A stretch of 64,000 nt of DNA from Methylobacterium sp. DB0501 (GCF_011043735.1 NZ_JAAKGV010000012.1:1-64000), one strand, 5' to 3'. Positions 30,341 to 39,829 are shown, counted from the stretch's first letter. The notes: generated by a model not told the origin, from the sequence alone. Made by a program: numbers and translations.

Positions 30341-31212
30341 CAGGCGGGAATCGCGATCACGAGGGCGAGGAGGGCGGCGATCTCGGCCATCTGCTGGCTC
30401 GCCCCGATCACGTCGCCGGTCTGGCCGCCGACGAGGCGCGCGGCCATCCGGGTCAGGGTCCAGGCGGCCAGAAAGGCGAGGAGGCCGGCAAGGCAGAGGC
30501 CGAGCCAGGGCAGGCCGAGGAGAAGCGCGCCGGCCAGCAGGACGAGGCAGAGCGCCCAGGCGGTGGCGTGGGTTCCGCCCGTCGGCCGGCCGACCGCGTG
30601 GGCGGCGCCGTCCGGGCGGGCGGGGGGCAGCCGGCAGAGCGGCCACAGGGCGGCGGTGCGCGACAGGGATGCGGCCGCCAGGAACGCCACGGCGACGCGC
30701 CAGCCGATCCGGTCGGCCAAAGTCGCCAGGGCACCGATGCGGAGCGCATAGGACAGGACCAGCGCGGCGGCCCCGTAGGCGCCGATCCGGCTGTCGCGCA
30801 TGATCTCGAGGCGCCGGGCAACCGTCAGGCCGCCTCCGAACCCGTCCGCCACGTCGGCGAGGCCGTCCTCGTGCAGCGCCCCGGTGACCAGGGTGGCGAA
30901 GGCGAGCGCCAGGGTCGCGGCAAGGAACGGCCCGAGCCCGAGCGCCAGGGATGCGGCCAGCGCGACGGCGCCGGGCAGGCCGATCACCAGGCCGGCGAGC
31001 GGCAGCATCCTGGGCACGGTGCGGAAGTCGGGCGCGGCGTGACGGTCGGTCTCGCCCGGCAGGGCCGGGACCGGCAGGCGGCTGTAGAAGCGCAGGCAGG
31101 CGGCGAGGTCGGCGAGGGGCGGCCACGGGGCGGACGGGGGCGGAGGCGGCACGACATCGTCGTCGGCCCGATCGTCCGCCCGGCCGGACCCGGCGTTCAT
31201 CTCGGTCGCCAT
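30340..31212 (-). CDS. cobS: adenosylcobinamide-GDP ribazoletransferase (cobalamin synthase)
   Basis: CobS joins adenosylcobinamide-GDP to alpha-ribazole (phosphate), the final assembly step of cobalamin, in the inner membrane. The 290-residue product has about six hydrophobic segments and the motifs FYSRLPVPAL, HEDGLADVADGFGGG, the metal-binding EIMRDSRIGAYGA, and VGGQTGDVIGASQQ. The N-terminus is Asp- and Pro-rich; ATG codons at 31224, 31212 and 31200 are all possible and I chose the middle one. It is divergent from cobT with 135 bp between; I saw no cobalamin riboswitch there. Confidence 0.94.
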   Translation of the reverse strand: MATEMNAGSGRADDRADDDVVPPPPPSAPWPPLADLAACLRFYSRLPVPALPGETDRHAAPDFRTVPRMLPLAGLVIGLPGAVALAASLALGLGPFLAATLALAFATLVTGALHEDGLADVADGFGGGLTVARRLEIMRDSRIGAYGAAALVLSYALRIGALATLADRIGWRVAVAFLAAASLSRTAALWPLCRLPPARPDGAAHAVGRPTGGTHATAWALCLVLLAGALLLGLPWLGLCLAGLLAFLAAWTLTRMAARLVGGQTGDVIGASQQMAEIAALLALVIAIPA

Positions 31213-31347
31213 CACACAACTCATCCCGACGCCATCGACCCGCGGGCGGGTTCGCCCTGCGGATTCGCTCCTCGGCGCCATTTTGCTGTATCTGCACGCC
31301 GCACGAAAGCCCGCCGCCCGGGTTGCCCCCGCAGGACACCGCTCGCC

Positions 31348-32412
31348 ATGGCCGACATTCCCGCAAACGACACTCCGCCGACTGCCGGCATCCCGACCGA
31401 CGCGACGCCGTTCGACGACATCCGCCGCCTGATCGCCACCATGCCGGGGCCGGACGAGGCCGCCGCCGCCGAGGTCTCGGCCCGCGACTCGCTGCTGACC
31501 AAGCCCGCCGGCAGCCTCGGGCGGCTCGAATTCCTCGCCGCCTGGATGGCCGCCTGGCAGGGCAAGGCGCCGCCGAGCCTCGACCGGCCGCTGGTCTGCG
31601 TCTTCGCCGGCAGCCACGGCGTGGCGGAGCGGGGCGTCTCGGCCTATCCGTCGGCGGTCAACCGCCAGATGCTCGACAACTTCGCCGCCGGGGGGGCGGC
31701 GATCAACCAGATCTGCGCCGCCTACGGCCTCGGCTTCAAGGTGTTCGACCTCGCCCTCGACATGCCGACCGGGGACATCACCACCGAGCCGGCGATGACC
31801 CAGAAGGCCTGCGTCGCCACCATGGCGTTCGGCATGGAGGCGGTGGCGGCGGGCACCGACGGTCTCGCCGTCGGCGAGATGGGCATCGGCAACACCACGG
31901 TGGCGGCGGCGATCTACGCCGCTCTCTACGGCGGCGAGCCGGCCCGGTGGGTCGGCCGCGGCACCGGCATCGACGAGGCGGGCTTTCGCCGCAAGGTCGC
32001 GGCGGTGGAGGCGGCGCTCGCCTGTCACCAGGGCCACCTCGACGATCCGCTCGCGGTGATGGCCCGTCTCGGCGGCCGCGAGATCGCCGCGATGGCGGGC
32101 GCCATCCTGGCGGCCCGGCTGCAGCGGGTGCCGGTGGTGATCGACGGCTACGTCTCGACCGCCGCGGCGGCCCTGCTCCACGCCATCGATCCCCGCGCCC
32201 TCGACCACTGCCTCGCCGGCCACGTCTCGGCCGAGGGCGACCATTCGGCGGTGCTGGAGCGCCTCGGCCTGCGCCCGCTCCTCGATCTGGGGCTTCGCCT
32301 GGGCGAGGGCAGCGGCGCGGCCCTGGCGCTCGGGGTCGTCAAGGCGGCGGTGGCCTGCCACCGCGAGATGGCGACCTTCGACCAGGCAGGGGTGTCGGGG
32401 CCGGTCGCCTGA
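31348..32412 (+). CDS. cobT: nicotinate-nucleotide--dimethylbenzimidazole phosphoribosyltransferase
   Basis: CobT activates the lower ligand dimethylbenzimidazole as alpha-ribazole phosphate, which CobS then uses. The 354-residue protein has DSLLTKPAGSLGRLE, FAGSHGVAERGVSAYPS, MGIGNTTVAAAI, GRGTGID and near the C-terminus HVSAEGDHSAVLERLG, then LDLGLRLGEGSGAALAL, all family hallmarks. An ATG at 31348 was chosen; the N-terminal 25 residues are variable. The nucleotide-loop pathway's cobU is not in the window. Confidence 0.95.
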   Translation: MADIPANDTPPTAGIPTDATPFDDIRRLIATMPGPDEAAAAEVSARDSLLTKPAGSLGRLEFLAAWMAAWQGKAPPSLDRPLVCVFAGSHGVAERGVSAYPSAVNRQMLDNFAAGGAAINQICAAYGLGFKVFDLALDMPTGDITTEPAMTQKACVATMAFGMEAVAAGTDGLAVGEMGIGNTTVAAAIYAALYGGEPARWVGRGTGIDEAGFRRKVAAVEAALACHQGHLDDPLAVMARLGGREIAAMAGAILAARLQRVPVVIDGYVSTAAAALLHAIDPRALDHCLAGHVSAEGDHSAVLERLGLRPLLDLGLRLGEGSGAALALGVVKAAVACHREMATFDQAGVSGPVA

Positions 32413-32415
32413 GCG

Positions 32416-33597
32416 TCAGGCCGGCCGCGCCATCGCCTTGCGCACCCGCCCGACCAGCGCCCACAGCCGCGGATCGCGCTTGATCCGCCGCTTCAGGCGC
32501 CCGCCGGCCTCCGCGGCGAGGCCGAAGGCCCGGCCGCGCAGGCTCACCGGCAGCACGGTGTCGACGAGGCCGATGGACTGGTCGCAGACGCTGGCCTTGT
32601 AGCGCGCCTCGCCGACGCCGAGATCGAGGGCGGTACGGCCGCGTAAGGACTGGTCGCGGATCAGCGACTGGAGCAGCAGGTCGCCGGGGCTGAACCGGGC
32701 GAGCGCCGGATCGGGATCGAACGAGGTCAGCATGCCGCTGAACCGGCGCGCATCGACGGCGCCGACGAAGGTCGCGAGGACGCGCCCGCCCTCCGTGCGC
32801 AGGGCGTGCAATTCCAGGGCACCGGCCCGGTGCGCGTCGGCGAGGAAGCGTCGCGCCCCGGGGTCGGCGAAGGGATCGGCGATCCCGAGTTGGGCGAAGC
32901 GCTCCGCCTTCTGGGCGAGGTAGGCGGCGAGGATCGCCTCGCCCCCGGCCGCATCCGCCGCGACGTGATGCTCCACCGGGCCATGGGCGGCGACCAGCCA
33001 CTTCTCCTTCTGGCGCAGCTTGCGCCGGGCATCGCCGCTGAGGACGCGCTTGAGCACCGCGTCCGGATCGGCCTCGAGCGCCAGGCCGTAGCCGTCGCTC
33101 GGCGAGGCCGGGCCCCGCGCCAGGGGGTTCACCACCCCGTTCCAGAGGCGCGGCTGGTCGACGAGGTGGATCACGTCGATGCCCGCGCGGCGCCCGGCCT
33201 GGGCGAGGGCCTCCCGGTAGGCCGCCTCAGGCAGGGCGGCGGCCTCGGGACCGGCGAAGACCGGCATGTGGTAGTTCGCGTGCTTGCCACCGATCACCCG
33301 GGCGACCCGGATGCCGGCCTCGCGCGTCACCGCCAGCGGCAGCAGCGCCCGGGGCCGCCCGTCGGCGTCGCGCAGCAGCACCGGGCAGGGGCGGGCGCCT
33401 CCGGGCAGGGCGGTCGCGAAGGCGCTCACCCAGTCGAAGCGCTGGTAGGGCGTCATCAGGACGCCGGGCATCGCCTCGAGGGCGCGCCAGGGACCTTCCG
33501 CCGCCGCGAGAGTCGAGAAGATCTCCGCGATCAGCCCGACGGCCGGCATCGCCTCGGCCGCCGCGCCGTCCGCCGCGAGTTGCACCGTCCCGCCCAT
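32416..33597 (-). CDS. FemAB/BioF2-like acyltransferase (GNAT superfamily, PF13480 type)
   Basis: 393 residues. Segments of the family include PYQRFDWVSAFATALPGGA, LPLAVTREAGIRVARVIGGK, HLVDQP, an SGDARRKLRQKEKWL core, and LDLGVGEARYKASVCDQSI near the C-terminus. These proteins resemble FemX/CelD and are often tied to exopolysaccharide or envelope synthesis. The donor and acceptor are unknown. It is divergent from a polysaccharide deacetylase, about 100 bp apart, which fits an envelope role. The ATG used follows an alternative longer frame. Confidence 0.88.
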   Translation of the reverse strand: MGGTVQLAADGAAAEAMPAVGLIAEIFSTLAAAEGPWRALEAMPGVLMTPYQRFDWVSAFATALPGGARPCPVLLRDADGRPRALLPLAVTREAGIRVARVIGGKHANYHMPVFAGPEAAALPEAAYREALAQAGRRAGIDVIHLVDQPRLWNGVVNPLARGPASPSDGYGLALEADPDAVLKRVLSGDARRKLRQKEKWLVAAHGPVEHHVAADAAGGEAILAAYLAQKAERFAQLGIADPFADPGARRFLADAHRAGALELHALRTEGGRVLATFVGAVDARRFSGMLTSFDPDPALARFSPGDLLLQSLIRDQSLRGRTALDLGVGEARYKASVCDQSIGLVDTVLPVSLRGRAFGLAAEAGGRLKRRIKRDPRLWALVGRVRKAMARPA

Positions 33598-33699
33598 CGC
33601 CTCAACCCTCGCATGGTCCTCCGAAGGGCTACCGGGCAAGCGTGCAGAATCCGCAAACGACGTAACGAAGCTTTGGCGGACCCGGGTGAGGATGCGGTC

Positions 33700-34755
33700 A
33701 TGCTCTCCGCCGCCGCCCGCCATCGCCTGTTCCACGCCGGCTTCGCCGCCATCACGGCTACGGGGGCCGACCGCTGGCTGGCGCCGGCCGCTCGCGGCCG
33801 CGGCGTGATCCTGACGTTCCACCACGTCCACCCGGACGAGCCGCCGCCGGGCGCCTATGCGCCGAACCGGCTGCTCGCGATCACCCCGACCTTCCTCGAC
33901 CGCACGCTGATCACCCTGCGGGCGCGCGGCTTCGCGATCGTGCCGCTGTCCGAGCTGCCGCGGCGCCTGGGTGAGGACGGCCCGCCCTTCGCGGTGCTGA
34001 CCTTCGACGACGGCTACCGCGACAACCTCGAACACGCGGCCCCGGTCCTGCGCCGCCACGGCGCGCCCTGGACCCTGTTCGTCACCCACGATTTCGCCGC
34101 CGGGACCGGCCGGCTGTGGTGGATCGAGCTCGAACGCGCGATCGGCGCCCTCGACCGGGTGCGGCTGCCTGAGGTCGGGCTCGACCTTGCCGCCGGCGAT
34201 GCGGGCCGGAAATCCTCCGCCTTCGCCGAGGCCTACCGTGCCCTGCGGGCCGGGCCGGAGGAGCGGTTGCGCGCCGCAACCCTGCGGCTCTGCGCCGAGG
34301 CGGGAGTCGCGGCGGAGCGGATCGCCGGCGAGTTGTGCCTGTCGGGGCCCGAGCTGCGCGATCTCGCCCGCGACGAGGCGGTGACGCTCGCCGCCCACAC
34401 CCTGTCGCATCCGATGCTCGCCAAGCACGACGACGCGACCGCCCGGCGGGAGATCGTCGAGGGGCGGGCCCGGCTCGCCGCCTTGCTCGGCCGGGTGCCG
34501 GAGCATTTCTCCTACCCGGTCGGCGATCCGGGCTCGGCCGGGGTGCGGGACTTCGCGCTCGCTCGCGAGGCCGGCTATCGCACCGCCGTGACGACGCGGC
34601 CCGGCCACCTGTTCTCCGGGCACGCCGCGCACCTGCATGCCCTGCCGCGGGTCTCGGTCAACGGCTGCTTCCAGAGCGATGCGGCCCTGAGCGCCCTGCT
34701 TTCGGGCGTGCCGTTCCTGGCCTGGAACCGTGGCCGACGCCTCAATGTCGGGTGA
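33700..34755 (+). CDS. polysaccharide deacetylase family protein
   Basis: 351 residues of the carbohydrate esterase 4 (NodB homology) class. The metal- and catalysis-related motif TFDDGYRDN is at about residue 105; the second, HTLSHPMLAKH, carries the two histidines; FSYPVGDPGS and GYRTAVTTRPGHL follow. An ILTFHHVHPDE segment precedes the first motif. It lacks an obvious signal peptide, so it may act in the cytoplasm or be exported otherwise. GTGAGGAT precedes the ATG. Confidence 0.92.
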   Translation: MLSAAARHRLFHAGFAAITATGADRWLAPAARGRGVILTFHHVHPDEPPPGAYAPNRLLAITPTFLDRTLITLRARGFAIVPLSELPRRLGEDGPPFAVLTFDDGYRDNLEHAAPVLRRHGAPWTLFVTHDFAAGTGRLWWIELERAIGALDRVRLPEVGLDLAAGDAGRKSSAFAEAYRALRAGPEERLRAATLRLCAEAGVAAERIAGELCLSGPELRDLARDEAVTLAAHTLSHPMLAKHDDATARREIVEGRARLAALLGRVPEHFSYPVGDPGSAGVRDFALAREAGYRTAVTTRPGHLFSGHAAHLHALPRVSVNGCFQSDAALSALLSGVPFLAWNRGRRLNVG

Positions 34756-34758
34756 GGC

Positions 34759-35121
34759 TCACCGGTGCCGCCGGCGGCGGTAGTGCCGGCCCTCGCCGCC
34801 GCCGCTGATGACCGCGAAGGTCGCGCTCTGGCGCCCGCCGCGCAGGCGCCGGGTCCAGCCGCGGCGGCCGCGCGGAGCCGCCGGCTCGGCGGCCTCACCC
34901 AGGGACGGAGGCTCGGGCAGGCGCGGGATCGCGGTCGTGGCCGCCGGGACTGCGGCGGCCGCGAGGCTCTTCGCGGCGGGGCCGAACAGCGACAGGCACT
35001 GGTTGTAGGCCAGGTCGCCCTTGATGCGCTCGCAATCGCCGACGGAGCGCGGGGCACCCTGGGCCAGGGCGGCGCCGGTGAGGGAGCCGAGGAGGAAGAA
35101 GAGCGCGAGCGCGTGGCGCAT
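34759..35121 (-). CDS. hypothetical exported protein
   Basis: 120 residues with a signal peptide (ALALFFLLGSLTGAALAQ). The mature part has SVGDCERIKGDLAYNQCLSL with two cysteines about 13 residues apart, possibly a disulfide, followed by an Ala/Pro stretch and a very basic tail rich in Arg and Gly. I recall similar small secreted proteins in Hyphomicrobiales with the same Cys pair, but no function. It converges on the deacetylase gene with three bases between stops. Confidence 0.75.
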   Translation of the reverse strand: MRHALALFFLLGSLTGAALAQGAPRSVGDCERIKGDLAYNQCLSLFGPAAKSLAAAAVPAATTAIPRLPEPPSLGEAAEPAAPRGRRGWTRRLRGGRQSATFAVISGGGEGRHYRRRRHR

Positions 35122-35249
35122 GGGCCTGGGGCTGCCTTGCGGGGTTCGAGAGGACTGTACGGGACGAGGGCGCGCGCCGGACGGCCGCATCCCGGTCTCT
35201 GGCAGCGGTTTTGGGCGAAAAGCCGGCGTGAACCGGACGGTTCACACCG

Positions 35250-35465
35250 TCAGGCCGGATCGCGGTCGGGCCGTTCCATCCAGCGGATCAGCGGCATCAG
35301 CGGGAAGATCCAGGCGATGCCGAGGATCGCGTAGAGCACCGACTGCACCACCGCCGGCGTCTCGGCGATGCGGCTGTCCGCAAGCGCCATGGCGAGGGGC
35401 GCGTAGACGATCACGAAGGCAATCATGGCGATCGCCCCGAGGAAGGAACGGGTCCGGCGACGCAT
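35250..35465 (-). CDS. DUF2842 small membrane protein
   Basis: 71 residues with two transmembrane segments: SFLGAIAMIAFVIVYAPLAM and VQSVLYAILGIAWIFPLMPL, ending in IRWMERPDRDPA. This is the DUF2842 layout (MRRRTRS start, W.FP..P.I.WM end). Its function is unknown. The start chosen is the ATG at the conserved MRRRTR; the frame is open 18 residues further upstream. Confidence 0.88.
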   Translation of the reverse strand: MRRRTRSFLGAIAMIAFVIVYAPLAMALADSRIAETPAVVQSVLYAILGIAWIFPLMPLIRWMERPDRDPA

Positions 35466-35681
35466 CGAGGCAACCTGTGGCGGTGGCGGCGTTGCGATAC
35501 CGCCTACGCGAGGCGCCATCCCGCCGCAATCAGGCTGGCCGACGCAGGGGGGGGAAGATCTCGATTGGTCGATTGTGTCGAAGAGAGCTCGGGGGCCTTC
35601 CCTATCCTGCCCTCGCCCTCATCCTGGAAGTGCTGCTGCACGCAGCCCCCAGGATGAGGTGAGAGAATGGCATGACCGGCA

Positions 35682-38600
35682 TTATCGGGCCGACCCCGCC
35701 CGCGACAGCGGCGCCCCCGCATCGTTGCCGGCGCGCGCCGCCGCCAGCAGCGCCTCGCTCCGCGCGCGCCAGTCCGCGATCGCCCGCGCCTTGACCGGGC
35801 CGAAGCCGCGGATCGCCTCCGGCGCGGCGAGGAGGTCGCGCAAGGTCGCGGGGTCGGCGCGGCCGACGAGGGCGAGCGCGGCGTCGATCTGCGCCTCGTA
35901 GGCACCCAGCACCGCCCGTTCCTCCCGCCGCTCGGCGATCAGTCGCAGGGGATCGAGGCGGCGGCCGCGCAGGCCCTTCAGGGCGGCGATCCCGCGCAGG
36001 ACCGGCAGCATCCAAGGCCCGAACGCGATCTTGCGCGGCTCGGATTCACCGGGCCGGGTCCGGGCGAGGAAGGGCGGGGCGAGGTGGAAGGTCGGGCGCA
36101 GCGGGCCGCCGGGGCCCGGGCCCTCGAACTCCGCGGCGAGGCGGGCGTGGAAGGCGGAATCGGACTGGAGGCGCGCCACCTCGTACTCGTCCTTGACCGC
36201 CATCAGCTTGAACAGCGAGCGGGCGACGGCCTCGGCCAGCGCATCGCCGCCCCGCTCCCGCACGGCCGCCACCCGGGCGCGGTAGCGCGCCGCGTAAGCT
36301 CCGTCCTGGTAGGCAGCCAGGTACTCCGCCCGGCGGGCGGTCACCGCGTCGAGATCCTCGGCCGGCGGCGCCTCCGGCGCGACCTGCGCCTCGACGAAGG
36401 CCGGGTCGGCGGCGAGCAGCCGGCCCCAGGCGAGGGCCAGGCGGTTGCCCGCGACCGCGACGCCGTTCAGCGCCACCGCCTGGTCGAGGGCGGCGCGCGA
36501 GACCGGAACCAGGCCGCATTGCCAGGCGAAGCCGAGGAGCAGCACGTTGGCGGCTTGGGCGTCGCCGATCAGCCGCGCGGCCATCGCCTGGGCGTCGAGG
36601 CTGCGCAAGGCCCCGGCGCGGACCCGGCGGGCGAGCAGGCTCTCGAGCATGCGGGTGTCGATGCGGGCATTCGGGTCGCGCAAGGTGGCGCCGGTCGGGA
36701 TCTCGTGGGTGTTGGCGACGATGCGGGTGCGGGCGGGGTCGATCACCGCGGCGGCGTCGGGGCTGGCCGCCACCACGAGGTCGCAGGCCAGCACCGCATC
36801 GGCCCGGCCGCGATCGATCCGCACCTGATGGAGGGCACCGGGCTCCGCGGCCAGCCGCACGAAGGAGAGCACTGGCCCGCCCTTCTGGGCGAAGCCCATG
36901 AAGTCGAGCACGCTGGCGCCGCGCCCCTCGAGATGCGCCGCCATGGTGATGAGCGCGCCCACCGTCACCACCCCGGTGCCGCCGACGCCGGCGACCAGGA
37001 TCTCGTAGGGCGCGGGCCCGAGCGCGGTGTCGGGCTCCGCGAGCGCGGCGGCGCGGGACGCGACGGCCTCGGGCGCGACGGCGACGCCCGGCCGGCGCCG
37101 CGGCGTCGCGCCCTCCAGGGTGACGAAGGACGGGCAGAAGCCCTTGAGGCAGGAGAGGTCGCTGTTGCAGCCGGTCTGGTCGATGGCGCGCTTGCGGCCG
37201 AACTCGGTCTCGACCGGGACGACCGAGAGGCAGTTCGACTTCGCCTGGCAATCGCCGCAGCCCTCGCAGACCAGCGGGTTGATGACTGCGCGACGCGGGG
37301 CGGGGGCGGTCAGGCCGCGCTTGCGCCGCCGGCGCGCCTCGGTGGCGCAGGTCTGGTCGTAGACGAGAACCGTGACGCCCTTCGTCTCGCGCAATTCGCG
37401 TTGCACGGCGTCGAGGTCGTCGCGGTGATGCACGGTGACGCCGGGGCCGAGGGGATCGCGGGTGGCGGCCTGCGCCACCCGGTCGGGATCGTCGGACACC
37501 ACCACCACCCGGCGCGCGCCTTCGGCGGCCATCAGGCGGGTGATCTGCGGCACGGTGAGCACCCCGTCGACCGGCTGACCGCCGGTCATCGCCACGGCGT
37601 CGTTGTAGAGGATCTTGTAGGTGATGTTGGTCCCGCTCGCGACCGCCTGCCGGATCGCCGCGTGGCCGGAATGGAAATAGGTCCCGTCGCCGAGATTCTG
37701 GAAGACGTGGGTCTGGCGGGTGAATGGCGCCTGGCCGGTCCAGTCCACGCCCTCGGCGCCCATCGGCACGATGCCGGTGGTGTCGCGCTCCATCCAGTTC
37801 GCCATGAAGTGGCAGCCGATGCCGGCCCGCGCCTGCGAGCCCTCCGGAACCCGGGTCGAGGTGTTGTGCGGGCAGCCGGAGCAGAAATACGGCGTGCGGA
37901 CCGGCAGCGGCCGGGAGGCGGGAGCCGGGGCGGCCTGAACGGGCTCCGGCTCTCGCACCGCGAGGCCGAGGCCGCGCAAGGTGTCGGCCAGGAGGCCGAT
38001 GAGGCGTGAGGGACGCAGCTCCTCGACCTCCGGGACGAGGGGGGCTCCCGCCGCGTCGCGCTTGCCGAGGATGCGCGGGCGCCGGTCGGCGGGGAGGTCG
38101 TAGAGCCCGTCGCGGAGCTGGCGCTCGACCAGCGCCGCCTTCTCCTCGATCACCAGCACGGTTTCGACCCCCGCCGCGACGGCGGCGATCCCTGCGGTGT
38201 CGAGGGGATGGACGAGGCCGACCTTCAGGACCGCGACGCCGGCAGCCCCGAGCGCGTCCGGGTCCTGGCCGAGGAGGCGGAACGCCTCCATCGCGTCGCC
38301 ATGGGCCTTGCCGACGGTGACGACGAGCAGCCGGGGTCTCTCGGGCGCCACGACCAGCCGGTCGAGGGGGTTGGCGCGGGCGAAGGCGCGGATCGCGTCG
38401 AGCTTCCCGAGGGCCCGGGCCTCGATGGCGAGGCTCGGCAGGTCGGGCCAGCGGATGTGAAGGCCGCCCGGCGGGGGGGTGAAATCGGGGGGAGCGAAGC
38501 GCGGCAGCGGCGCGAGCTCGATCGAGGCGGCGCCCTCGACCACCTCGGAGATCGCCTTGAAGCCGACCCAGGCGCCGGAGAAGCGCGATGCGGCGAAGCC

Positions 38601-39161
38601 CCACAGGCCGAACGCCTCGTACTCGGCGATTCCCGCGGGATGGATCACCGGCATGTGCCAGGCGGCGAGCGCGAGGTCGCTCTGGTGCGACATCGACGAG
38701 GAGACGCAGCCATGGTCGTCGCCGGCGACGACCAGAACGCCGCCCTTCGGCGACGACCCGTAGGCGTTGCCGTGCTTGAGCGCGTCGCCCGAGCGGTCGA
38801 CCCCCGGGCCCTTGCCGTACCACAGCCCGAACACGCCCTCGACGGTGGCGGCCGGATCGAGCGCCACCCGCTGGCTGCCGAGCAAGGCTGCCGCCGCCAG
38901 GTCCTCGTTGATGCCGGGCTGGAAGCGGATGCCGGCCGCGGCGAGGCGGTCCTTGGCGCGCCACAATTCCTGGTCGACGGCGCCCAGCGGCGAGCCGCGA
39001 TAGCCCGAGACGAGGCCGGCGGTGTCGAGCCCGTCGCGCCGGTCGATCGCGGCCTGGGCCAGGACGAGCCGCACCAGCGCCTGCGTGCCGGTCATGTAGG
39101 CCCGGCCGGCGGAGCGAGCGAAGCGGTCGTCGAGGCGGTAGGCACGGTCGAGCGTGGGCAT
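35682..39161 (-). CDS. indolepyruvate ferredoxin oxidoreductase, fused alpha and beta subunits
   Basis: A 1159-residue cytoplasmic thiamine diphosphate and iron-sulfur enzyme that oxidatively decarboxylates aryl-pyruvates (or other 2-oxoacids) to acyl-CoA using an electron acceptor such as ferredoxin. In order: pyrimidine-binding domain (GLVSGYRGSPLGAVDQ, NEDLAAAALLGSQ), a middle part with KVGLVHPLD, the TPP domain (GCPHNTST, GAEGVDWTGQAPF), Cys clusters CEGCGDCQAKSNC (about residue 630) and CNSDLSCLKGFCP, then the IorB-like domain (LVAGVGGTGVVTVGALI). The adjacent divergent Lrp-family gene probably regulates it. The natural substrate is inferred. Confidence 0.93.
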   Translation of the reverse strand: MPTLDRAYRLDDRFARSAGRAYMTGTQALVRLVLAQAAIDRRDGLDTAGLVSGYRGSPLGAVDQELWRAKDRLAAAGIRFQPGINEDLAAAALLGSQRVALDPAATVEGVFGLWYGKGPGVDRSGDALKHGNAYGSSPKGGVLVVAGDDHGCVSSSMSHQSDLALAAWHMPVIHPAGIAEYEAFGLWGFAASRFSGAWVGFKAISEVVEGAASIELAPLPRFAPPDFTPPPGGLHIRWPDLPSLAIEARALGKLDAIRAFARANPLDRLVVAPERPRLLVVTVGKAHGDAMEAFRLLGQDPDALGAAGVAVLKVGLVHPLDTAGIAAVAAGVETVLVIEEKAALVERQLRDGLYDLPADRRPRILGKRDAAGAPLVPEVEELRPSRLIGLLADTLRGLGLAVREPEPVQAAPAPASRPLPVRTPYFCSGCPHNTSTRVPEGSQARAGIGCHFMANWMERDTTGIVPMGAEGVDWTGQAPFTRQTHVFQNLGDGTYFHSGHAAIRQAVASGTNITYKILYNDAVAMTGGQPVDGVLTVPQITRLMAAEGARRVVVVSDDPDRVAQAATRDPLGPGVTVHHRDDLDAVQRELRETKGVTVLVYDQTCATEARRRRKRGLTAPAPRRAVINPLVCEGCGDCQAKSNCLSVVPVETEFGRKRAIDQTGCNSDLSCLKGFCPSFVTLEGATPRRRPGVAVAPEAVASRAAALAEPDTALGPAPYEILVAGVGGTGVVTVGALITMAAHLEGRGASVLDFMGFAQKGGPVLSFVRLAAEPGALHQVRIDRGRADAVLACDLVVAASPDAAAVIDPARTRIVANTHEIPTGATLRDPNARIDTRMLESLLARRVRAGALRSLDAQAMAARLIGDAQAANVLLLGFAWQCGLVPVSRAALDQAVALNGVAVAGNRLALAWGRLLAADPAFVEAQVAPEAPPAEDLDAVTARRAEYLAAYQDGAYAARYRARVAAVRERGGDALAEAVARSLFKLMAVKDEYEVARLQSDSAFHARLAAEFEGPGPGGPLRPTFHLAPPFLARTRPGESEPRKIAFGPWMLPVLRGIAALKGLRGRRLDPLRLIAERREERAVLGAYEAQIDAALALVGRADPATLRDLLAAPEAIRGFGPVKARAIADWRARSEALLAAARAGNDAGAPLSRAGSAR

Positions 39162-39285
39162 CGGCGGGGGTCTCCTCTGCCGCCAGGCTATGCCTCCCTG
39201 GGAGGTAAAACCTGCCTGTCTACTTCCTCGAACGCCGTGGTGAAGGTATGAACGGGGGCGAAATCACCGAAAATGGGAAACGCTC

Positions 39286-39765
39286 ATGCCCGAACGCGCA
39301 GACGCGCCCGACCGCTTCGAGCGGGCGATCCTCGACGCGCTGCAGGACGATGCACGGCTCTCGGTGCAGGACCTCGCCCAGCGGATCGGGCTCTCGACCT
39401 CGCCGACCTGGCGGCGCCTGAAGGCACTGGAGGAGCGGGGGATCATCCGCGGCTACGTCGCGCTCGTCGACGCGGCGGCGCTCGGCCACGGCCAATGCGT
39501 CTTCGCCCACGTGACGCTGGCCAAGCACGACCGCGAGGGCGTCGCCGAGTTCGAGCGGGTGATCGGCGGCCGCGACGAGGTGCTCGAATGCTTCTCGACC
39601 ACCGGTCAGGCCGATTACCTGCTGCGGGTCGTGGTGCGGGACGCCCAGCACTACGAGCGCTTCCTGCAGGAAGCGGTGTTCTCCTGCCCGGCGGTGCAGC
39701 AGATCCACTCGAACTTCGCCCTGCGCGAGGTGAAGTTCAGCGTGAAGGTGCCGACGGGCGCGTGA
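39286..39765 (+). CDS. Lrp/AsnC family transcriptional regulator
   Basis: 159 residues. The N-terminal helix-turn-helix is AILDALQDDARLSVQDLAQR, then IGLSTSPTWRRLKALEERGI; the C-terminal RAM effector domain follows (VFAHVTLAKHDREG, CFSTTGQADYLLRVVVRD). It is divergent from the indolepyruvate oxidoreductase gene with a 124-bp gap, the standard place for a regulator of amino-acid catabolism. The ligand is probably an amino acid such as an aromatic one. Confidence 0.95.
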   Translation: MPERADAPDRFERAILDALQDDARLSVQDLAQRIGLSTSPTWRRLKALEERGIIRGYVALVDAAALGHGQCVFAHVTLAKHDREGVAEFERVIGGRDEVLECFSTTGQADYLLRVVVRDAQHYERFLQEAVFSCPAVQQIHSNFALREVKFSVKVPTGA

Positions 39766-39768
39766 GCA

Positions 39769-39800
39769 TAAAAAAAGAGCCCGGCCGTGAGGCCGGGCTC
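39769..39800 (-). terminator. shared terminator between the Lrp gene and the porin
   Basis: GAGCCCGGCC pairs with GGCCGGGCTC around GTGA. On the minus strand it is followed by a run of seven or more U, so it terminates the porin transcript; as a stem it can also help the converging Lrp transcript. Confidence 0.9.
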
Positions 39801-39829
39801 CGCTCCGTCGCGGGGACGGAGTGTGACGA

